Source of the DNA: a virus
IMG/VR virus record: IMGVR_UViG_3300035190_000771
Coordinates: 1-25,275 of that record
Strand: one strand, 5' to 3'
Length of the DNA: 25,275 nt
This document shows positions 21,469-25,275 of the stretch, piece by piece. The notes beneath the pieces are model-generated. The model ran no database searches. It was not told the DNA's origin and was given only the letters and a program-made list of their open reading frames with translations. Positions within the stretch are counted from its first letter, which is position 1. Every line of letters starts with the position of its first letter. Made by a program: the position numbers and the translations under genes.

Positions 21469-21684
21469 TTATCGTGATCGTTCACTAATGCGTCTGGCGC
21501 GGCGCAGGTTTTCCGAATCGCTGCTGTCAACCATGACTAGTTCAGGAGCGGTCTTGTGCGACCAATCCATGAATCCAACAAAGGTAGTGCTGCGCGAACA
21601 CTTCACACAGGTAGTGGTGTGGGGCAGAGCCTCTAGACGCGCAGGGGGAATCACTGCATTACAGGTGTCGCAGGTACGGGGCAT
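21469..21684 (-). CDS. DksA/TraR-type C4 zinc-finger protein
   Basis: A 71-residue protein. C5-x2-C8 and C26-x2-C29, with the pattern CDTCNAVIPPARLEALPHTT and TTCVKCS, match the four-Cys zinc finger of the DksA/TraR family, including the I-P-x-x-R-L-x-A-x-P core. DksA and short TraR proteins bind in the secondary channel of RNA polymerase and alter promoter choice. This one is as short as TraR but the finger is N-terminal and there is no clear preceding coiled coil, so polymerase binding is uncertain. The start overlaps the stop of the upstream gene (TAATG), with GGAGACACG as ribosome site. Confidence 0.8.
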   Translation of the reverse strand: MPRTCDTCNAVIPPARLEALPHTTTCVKCSRSTTFVGFMDWSHKTAPELVMVDSSDSENLRRARRISERSR

Positions 21685-21884
21685 TATCGTGTCTCCATAA
21701 CGAAAAGGCTACTCTTCACTACACGACACTGCTGACGGAATTCACCGTCTAGCCGCGCCTTGCGCTCCTTGTGGGTACGCTTGTTGAAACCGAACGGCTT
21801 GCACTGCTGCTGCCGTCCTCGGGCTACTGCTGCGCCCTGCCGCTCGGCTTCAAGATCAATGGGGTCTAGGATTCGCTTTGCCAT
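21684..21884 (-). CDS. Small basic protein, apparently leaderless mRNA
   Basis: Sixty-six residues from the ATG at 21884 (an upstream in-frame GTG at 21890 is less likely). The product is basic and polar (LEAERQGAAVARGRQQQCKP, then KRTHKERKARLDGEF). There is no ribosome site: the -10 box TATACT ends 6 bases before the ATG, so transcription should begin at or next to the A of ATG. It is the first gene of an early unit that runs through the zinc-finger gene, tRNA-Gly, the acidic protein and tRNA-Lys. The family is not recognised. Confidence 0.7.
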   Translation of the reverse strand: MAKRILDPIDLEAERQGAAVARGRQQQCKPFGFNKRTHKERKARLDGEFRQQCRVVKSSLFVMETR

Positions 21885-21890
21885 GCACAC

Positions 21891-21918
21891 AGTATAGCGT
21901 GTGCAGCGGGAGTGTCAA
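21891..21918 (-). promoter_or_regulatory. Sigma-70-type promoter giving a leaderless transcript
   Basis: Minus strand TTGACA (21913-21918), 16-base spacer, TATACT (21891-21896), then GTGTGC and ATG. The normal start point, 6-7 bases after the -10 box, coincides with the ATG. Confidence 0.85.
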
Positions 21919-21931
21919 TAGGCAGATCAAA

Positions 21932-22183
21932 TTAAAATAGACCGTAGACCGAAACACCTGTGGCACACGAAGCACCCGATACTTTAATTGGAAATATTGT
22001 AGATGAACTTGCACCTGCAATCATTCGCATTGAAAAAGTAGAGCCTGTTGCACCCCACGGAAACAAGTCAACATTGGACGGAGTGCCGTTGGTGTTGCTG
22101 AACATGACACCCTTCACTTTATTGGTGAGGGTGGATGCGTATGCACCTGTGGTAATTGTTGTAATCTTATGGTAAATGTCCAT
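21932..22183 (-). CDS. Small virion-type protein, related to C-terminus of next gene
   Basis: An 83-residue Gly/Ser/Thr-rich protein of probable beta structure (GVMFSNTNGTPSNVDLFPWG then SSSTIFPIKVSGASCATGVS). Its last 30 residues resemble the end of the upstream 322-residue protein: both have an SS-x-x-F segment and finish with VSVYGLF or ISIYGLY. This suggests that they share a terminal domain, perhaps an assembly or binding module. The ribosome site is CGGAGA. It follows the larger gene after 19 bases and a CTAAATA motif lies across that gene's stop. It is probably expressed late with the fibre-like protein. Confidence 0.72.
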   Translation of the reverse strand: MDIYHKITTITTGAYASTLTNKVKGVMFSNTNGTPSNVDLFPWGATGSTFSMRMIAGASSSTIFPIKVSGASCATGVSVYGLF

Positions 22184-22199
22184 TAGGTTCTCCGTGTAT

Positions 22200-22206
22200 T
22201 ATTTAG
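22200..22206 (-). promoter_or_regulatory. CTAAATA motif overlapping a stop codon
   Basis: The minus strand reads CTAAATA over the TAA stop of the 322-residue gene, 16 bases before the ATG at 22183. It is the same arrangement as at 18341 and 23547. As a promoter it would give a leader of about 10 bases that retains GGAG. Confidence 0.3.
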
Positions 22207-23171
22207 TAAAGTCCGTAGATTGAAATTTCTGGAGTTGCTACACCGCTATTGTTCGTACTAATCGTGAACGGAGCAATATCAAATAATTGAGATGAATTTG
22301 CGGGAACAATAAACGGAACAGACACAATATTGTAATGATCAGGACTTGCCGCACCCACGGTTGTAGTACTGGATCCAATACCAGTAATAAATTTATTCCA
22401 ATTAGTAGATGTGGGTAAATACGAACCAGGCACAGTACCTTCAATTAATTGCGCTCCCCAAAACACTATTTGTGCTGCGGGTGGAGATCCGCTACCAGAT
22501 CCAAATGCAATATTTTCAAAAGCACTACCTGATCCTTCGTTTGACACAAATGTCCACGACACACGAACGGGAATTTCCGACAGTTGAAAATCTGGAGAAA
22601 AAACACTGCCATTAAGTGATTGGCTGAAATACGAAATTCTCATAGTGGGTGAGGTGGTGTATGCACCGCCTCCAGAATCACCACAAGCCCAAACCGATGC
22701 TGTATAGATTACGCCTTTTGGTAAAAAACTTGTAGACGGGAATGGTTGATACACACCAGAACTTGCGCTCTGATTTTCGGTTCTTGTTATCACACCATTA
22801 GTACTTCCATCAGGCATCAGAATACGAGAATACCGAGCCTGACCTACTATTCCAGTAGTACCACCAGGATTCGTAGTACCAAAGTTAGACCACCCCCGAC
22901 CAGTTGTTGCACCCGCATAGATGTTTTCACTAAAGAAGAAAAAATTCTCAGCAGTGGCGCGTGGGCTGTCGTACAGATACGCATTAAAAGGAATACGAGA
23001 AGCGGTTCTGTTGGTAGCAAGAATTGCTCGCGCTTCTGTTTTACTGTTAATGGTACGAGCGTGATACCAGTTTTTATCTGCTCCTGATGCAAAACAATAG
23101 CCTCGTCCAACTCCATCAATAAAGTCAAACGCATACGCTTTGGAATAAATGTCTCGGTACAGGTCTGCCAT
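22203..23171 (-). CDS. Probable tail fibre/adhesin protein with carbohydrate-binding-like domain
   Basis: A 322-residue protein. Residues about 145-250 form a jelly-roll-like domain: GVIYTASVWACGDSGGG, RVSWTFVSN, then IVFWGAQLIEGTVPGSYLPT. The last pattern (W/F-G-A-Q-L-E/I-G, S-Y-x-P-T) is very common in phage virion proteins with carbohydrate-binding-like folds. The N-terminus (DFIDGVGRGYCFASGADKNW) may attach to the virion. The C-terminal 45 residues resemble the 83-residue gene downstream. The ribosome site GGAGGAAAG is strong, and it follows the tmRNA terminator. It is likely a receptor-binding or decoration protein; the exact place on the virion is unknown. Confidence 0.75.
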   Translation of the reverse strand: MADLYRDIYSKAYAFDFIDGVGRGYCFASGADKNWYHARTINSKTEARAILATNRTASRIPFNAYLYDSPRATAENFFFFSENIYAGATTGRGWSNFGTTNPGGTTGIVGQARYSRILMPDGSTNGVITRTENQSASSGVYQPFPSTSFLPKGVIYTASVWACGDSGGGAYTTSPTMRISYFSQSLNGSVFSPDFQLSEIPVRVSWTFVSNEGSGSAFENIAFGSGSGSPPAAQIVFWGAQLIEGTVPGSYLPTSTNWNKFITGIGSSTTTVGAASPDHYNIVSVPFIVPANSSQLFDIAPFTISTNNSGVATPEISIYGLY

Positions 23172-23203
23172 TCACTTTCCTCCAGTCCTCTATGTAGACC
23201 AAT

Positions 23204-23230
23204 AGAAAAGGGAGCCTTGCGGCTCCCCTT
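23204..23230. terminator. Terminator at 3' end of tmRNA
   Basis: A 7-bp stem GGGAGCC/GGCTCCC (23210-23216 and 23221-23227) with a GCAA loop on the minus strand, followed by TTTTC; on the plus strand it is followed by CTTTC. It ends the tmRNA precursor before the fibre-like gene. Confidence 0.8.
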
Positions 23231-23541
23231 TCAGCCCGTTCAGATGCGGGAGGGCTAGTCCCCACGGCTTCAAGCCGCCATTGCTAGTTTGTTAGCAATT
23301 ATTGTTGCAGCAGTTTTTTTAACGAGGATCCACTACACGCCTCGGGCATCTCCTGCTTCAGTACTCCGCACCAGTCGATTCCGTATCGACCCCGTATTTT
23401 TTGCCCCCGCTGCAAACGGAGGGCTTGACTGCGGGAAGAGGCGGGTGATGCAGTCACTCCGCATTCGCGCATCTTTGTAATGGAGTCGGGGGGAGTCGAA
23501 CCCCCGTGCTGTATGCGTTTTCGTCCACGATCAACAATGCC
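23205..23541 (-). ncRNA. ssrA: Circularly permuted (two-piece) transfer-messenger RNA
   Basis: Read on the minus strand. Acceptor piece first: about 23541 down to 23481, with T arm GGGGG-TTCGACT-CCCCC (23505-23489), then CGACTCC and discriminator A. An 87-base spacer (23480-23394) follows. The coding piece begins at 23393 with GGGGTCG, pairing fully with CGACTCC and placing a G-U at position 3-70, the alanine identity pair. It continues with ATACGGAATCGACTGG, the conserved tmRNA D-domain. Distal helix 2 can form between ATGCC (23349-23345) and GGCAT (23541-23537). Pseudoknot PK1: CGAGG/CCTCG (23344-23340 with 23327-23323) and GTAGT/ACTGC (23336-23332 with 23314-23310). The tag reading frame and a further possible pseudoknot precede the terminator. 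No anticodon arm and no encoded CCA. With SmpB it would rescue stalled ribosomes and tag nascent proteins for proteolysis. Confidence 0.93.
23270..23296 (-). other. tmRNA tag reading frame (ANKLAMAA)
   Basis: The frame GCT AAC AAA CTA GCA ATG GCG GCT TGA encodes ANKLAMAA. The resume codon is placed at GCT (23294-23296) because AATAATT before it matches the E. coli context AATAGTC in spacing and because PK1 ends 13 bases upstream. An earlier GCA in frame would give ATIIANKLAMAA. The Ala-Asn start and the A-x-A-A end are typical of tags. The stop lies in a CGGCT/AGCCG hairpin, as in helix 5 of other tmRNAs. Confidence 0.8.
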
Positions 23542-23546
23542 GTAAG

Positions 23547-23553
23547 TATTTAG
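23547..23553 (-). promoter_or_regulatory. Late-type promoter for tmRNA
   Basis: The minus strand reads CTAAATA across the TAA stop of the upstream gene. A start 6-7 bases downstream falls at about 23541-23540, exactly the first base of the helix-2 strand of the tmRNA acceptor piece. This is the best argument that CTAAATA works as a promoter here. Confidence 0.5.
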
Positions 23554-23951
23554 GCTGGCTCTAGCATTTCGTCTTCGCGGTACTGCCCTCTCCACGCAGC
23601 AAGGGGAATAAACAGGTGCCCCACCTGATTGTCCCACACCCACCATCCACCGCTGACTTCCGCGCAGTACAGCAGCATCTGCCCCTCTGTGGTGTCTTGA
23701 CGCAACGCCAAGTTCCACAGGTAATGCTCTAGTCCAATCATCCACCCTGAGCCGTAGTACTCTTCGCTCAGGTCGCGCATGATGCGTAGCAAAATTTGTT
23801 TATGGATTTCGCGGTCGCTTATTCGCCCGTAGGCGCGGTTTCCGCTTGGTGGCTTTTCTTTCAGGCTTGGCTTTTCCGAAAACAGCCTCCCAACCAGCGT
23901 CCCAAGCCACGCGATCAACCTTCCGATACGAGTCACCTTTTCCTGCGCCAT
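23550..23951 (-). CDS. Protein of unknown function, 133 residues
   Basis: A short N-terminal amphipathic or hydrophobic segment (IGRLIAWLGTLVGRLF) is followed by a Lys/Pro-rich linker and a Trp-rich domain (YGSGWMIGLEHYLWNLALRQ, then SGGWWVWDNQVGHLFIPLAA). The aromatic-rich half suggests a folded alpha/beta domain. The ribosome site GGAAGG lies 5 bases before ATG. It is the gene directly upstream of the tmRNA and its stop overlaps that gene's promoter motif. No family is recognised. Confidence 0.7.
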   Translation of the reverse strand: MAQEKVTRIGRLIAWLGTLVGRLFSEKPSLKEKPPSGNRAYGRISDREIHKQILLRIMRDLSEEYYGSGWMIGLEHYLWNLALRQDTTEGQMLLYCAEVSGGWWVWDNQVGHLFIPLAAWRGQYREDEMLEPA

Positions 23952-23977
23952 GAGTGCCTTCCATTTCTAAACCTCTT

Positions 23978-24193
23978 TTACTGTTGCTTGTCGTCTTTCT
24001 TTAGCAACCGCTTCCACGAGTTCAGGCTACGGTACGCGGATCGAAATAGAGCAAGGGTGAGAGGGGTGTATCCGATACGCCCCCTTTGATCTCGTCTGTA
24101 TTTTTCAAGCCGCGGCAAGTCTCCGCATAAATCATCAAAGGCTTTCGCCAATTCCCGAAGGGCTTGCAGTTCTTCAGCATCTCGGTCACGCAT
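23978..24193 (-). CDS. Small charged helical protein
   Basis: A 71-residue protein rich in Arg, Asp, Glu and Leu (AEELQALRELAKAFDDLCGD then RLEKYRRDQRGR), with a basic C-terminus (SWKRLLKKDDKQQ). It is probably all-helical and could bind nucleic acid or a protein partner. The ribosome site AGGAGGTG is near-perfect. It is followed 26 bases later by the 133-residue gene, so the two are likely co-expressed. No family is recognised. Confidence 0.68.
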   Translation of the reverse strand: MRDRDAEELQALRELAKAFDDLCGDLPRLEKYRRDQRGRIGYTPLTLALFRSAYRSLNSWKRLLKKDDKQQ

Positions 24194-24240
24194 CGCACAC
24201 CTCCTGTACTACGGATACGGTGAGACAAGCGCAGTGCCCC

Positions 24241-24456
24241 TTACGCTTGCGGCTTGGCAGAGAAGCCAAACGGTTGTGGTGTGGGGACAGCGACAGCAGG
24301 GCGATCAAGATTCGCCACCGCATCCGCTACGATGCGATTAATCTGATCGTTAAAGGTTCGGTTGTTCGCGTGAGCCGCCTTGGCAATCTTCAGGAACGCA
24401 GCGTCCCCAATGTTCATGTCAAGGGTAATGCTTGTGGTCTTCTTGGGTGTACTCAT
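24241..24456 (-). CDS. Ribbon-helix-helix-like DNA-binding protein
   Basis: A 71-residue protein. The start TTSITLDMNIGDAAFLKIAK then AHANNRTFNDQINRIVADAV has the strand-helix-helix layout of Arc/MetJ-type regulators: a short hydrophobic strand, a helix, an Asn/Arg-rich turn, and a second helix ending in a hydrophobic face. A Pro-rich tail (VAVPTPQPFGFSAKPQA) follows. Such proteins bind DNA as dimers through the strand; it could repress early phage promoters. The ribosome site TTGGAG lies 8 bases before ATG. It starts two bases after the preceding gene's stop. Confidence 0.65.
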   Translation of the reverse strand: MSTPKKTTSITLDMNIGDAAFLKIAKAAHANNRTFNDQINRIVADAVANLDRPAVAVPTPQPFGFSAKPQA

Positions 24457-24458
24457 GG

Positions 24459-24758
24459 TTAATCTCCAATCTTCTTGCCGTTGAGAGCAAGCAGCGCAAT
24501 CTCACGCCCACATGGGGAAACCCACAGTTCATACGGGTCAACACCCCAATCCATCACTGCTCTCTTCACAAGTTTATTTAGGTCACCGTCCCGATCAATG
24601 ATTTCTGAAATAGCAAAATCCTGAATTTCGTAATTAGGAGTTGCGATTCCAAACATCCACAGTCCGTTGCCTTCGTAATCAATGAAAGCCATCTGATCGT
24701 TTTGCGTGGGGTTGCCGCCGTTGAATTCACTGTCGAAATTGGTGTTGTTGTGGTGCAT
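24459..24758 (-). CDS. Small acidic protein of unknown function
   Basis: A 99-residue acidic protein with an Asn-rich start and a globular core (MAFIDYEGNGLWMFGIATPN, then WGVDPYELWVSPCGREIALL). The first ATG (24758) is 16 bases after the 3' end of tRNA-Ile and has no ribosome site. The internal ATG at 24692 begins the conserved-looking core but also lacks one, so the start is uncertain. It is followed two bases later by the ribbon-helix-helix gene. No family is recognised. Confidence 0.65.
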   Translation of the reverse strand: MHHNNTNFDSEFNGGNPTQNDQMAFIDYEGNGLWMFGIATPNYEIQDFAISEIIDRDGDLNKLVKRAVMDWGVDPYELWVSPCGREIALLALNGKKIGD

Positions 24759-24774
24759 GGTAGTTTTTTTGAAA

Positions 24775-24845
24775 TAGGCGGTTCAGGTGTCGATCCTGAA
24801 TGAACCTGGTATAAGCAGGTCTGCGAAGCCGTCCGCCCACCGCCC
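24775..24845 (-). tRNA. tRNA-Ile (TAT)
   Basis: Acceptor GGGCGGT/ACCGCCT (first pair G-U); short D arm with GCG/CGC; anticodon stem ACCTG/CAGGT around CTTATAC, anticodon TAT reading AUA; T arm TCAGG/CCTGA around ATCGACA, where the usual first T of the loop is A. The small D arm and T-loop change make it atypical. No CCA. Confidence 0.75.
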
Positions 24846-24851
24846 AGTGGT

Positions 24852-25031
24852 TTAGTTCTTGAGAACAGAGATGAACAGCGTGAGCGTGAGCAGCACAGAC
24901 GCAATGGCAGTGGCGCACAGCATCACGGTGACAAGAATGCTCTCAATGTCATCACGGGTGTAGCACGGCACAGGAGCAGTCTTCTTGGCGGTCTTGCTCT
25001 TCTTGGTGGTCTTTTCAATCTGAATCTTCAT
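24852..25031 (-). CDS. Small single-pass membrane protein, 59 residues
   Basis: A 59-codon frame from ATG 25031 to TAA 24852. Residues 1-20 are Lys/Thr-rich (KIQIEKTTKKSKTAKKTAP); residues 31-57 are one hydrophobic segment (SILVTVMLCATAIASVLLTL then TLFISVL). The positive N-terminus predicts N-in topology. The ribosome site GAGGAAA lies 6 bases before ATG, and the ATG overlaps the stop of the upstream gene (ATGA). The stop lies six bases before tRNA-Ile. Function is unknown. Confidence 0.72.
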   Translation of the reverse strand: MKIQIEKTTKKSKTAKKTAPVPCYTRDDIESILVTVMLCATAIASVLLTLTLFISVLKN

Positions 25032-25275
25032 AGGGTTTCCTCAGTAACAGTGATTCGGTTCTTTTGATTGGAGACATGACCACTCGGAGTCTTCACAAAA
25101 TAGTTGCTCCGTTGCCGATCATCGTCATGCCCCAAACGGTAGTTAATTGAGGAGACTCCACGGCTTTGGAGTTCCTGAAAGAGTTGAGGGGACTGAAGTG
25201 TTGCCACCACCATCTCGGAAACGGTGAGGGCATCTGCTTCACTCAAAGGCAGAGGTATGTCGATGTGTAGCCGAT
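25028..25275 (-). CDS. Partial CDS, N-terminus outside window
   Basis: The frame is open from the window edge; the TTG at 25246 is not taken as the start, because residues upstream of it (RLHIDIPLPL) continue smoothly into SEADALTVSEMVVATLQSPQ. About 82 residues are visible, ending in a basic, Ser/Asn-rich stretch. The stop overlaps the start of the small membrane protein by four bases. No domain is recognised from this part. Confidence 0.6.
   Translation of the reverse strand, partial: RLHIDIPLPLSEADALTVSEMVVATLQSPQLFQELQSRGVSSINYRLGHDDDRQRSNYFVKTPSGHVSNQKNRITVTEETL

Noticed and set aside
24575-24581. CTAAATA on the minus strand as a late promoter
   Set aside because: It lies within the coding sequence of the 99-residue gene (codons for Asp-Leu-Asn-Lys) and is over 100 bases from the next start.

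Overview
The window is part of the genome of a T4-like contractile-tailed bacteriophage (myovirus). The evidence is a near-complete T4-type baseplate and tail module (gp25, gp5-like spike, gp27-like hub, gp53, gp48, gp19, gp26, a gp29-like tape measure), a gp4 head-completion nuclease, and the gp32/gp33 pair that also sits together in T4. Proteins resemble the marine and freshwater cyanophage-like branch more than T4 itself: the spike has no lysozyme domain and gp32 has no zinc-binding cysteines. The host cannot be named. A circularly permuted (two-piece) tmRNA gene is compatible with a phage of Alphaproteobacteria, some Cyanobacteria or some Betaproteobacteria, the lineages known to use that format. 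No photosynthesis gene is present.

Layout: (1) 1-7399, minus strand: a tightly overlapping baseplate operon (gp48, gp53, gp27-like, gp5-like spike, a carbohydrate-binding-like protein, PAAR tip, two proteins of unknown role, gp25), with a T4-type late promoter at its head. (2) 7435-12089, plus strand: gp4 nuclease, a conserved unknown, gp19 tail tube, gp26, and the tape measure, closed by a bidirectional terminator. The end of gp26 carries a complete -1 frameshift signal that would fuse a further domain to it, as in the tail-assembly chaperones of other tailed phages. (3) 12146-13428, minus: gp32 and gp33. (4) 13485-16614, plus: two large virion-type proteins of unknown role. (5) 16619-25275, minus: an accessory region of short genes mixed with five tRNAs (Tyr, Glu, Lys, Gly, Ile), one permuted tmRNA, a zinc-dependent deaminase-like protein, a secreted Gly/Tyr-rich protein with a lipoprotein, a DksA/TraR-type zinc-finger peptide, a ribbon-helix-helix-like protein, small membrane proteins, and two adhesin or fibre-like proteins.

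Two promoter classes are visible. Three sites on the minus strand of the accessory region read TTGACA-N16-TAyAmT, a host sigma-70 form suited to early expression; one of them would start an apparently leaderless mRNA. A second class (TATAAATA, CATAAATA, CTAAATA) resembles the T4 late promoter and lies before the baseplate operon, gp26, the DUF3293-like gene and the tmRNA, often overlapping the TAA stop of the gene upstream. gp33, the T4 late co-activator, fits the use of that class.

The most notable items are the phage-encoded permuted tmRNA with predicted tag ANKLAMAA, and the gp26 -1 frameshift cassette (T7 slippery run, 5-nt spacer, stable hairpin).
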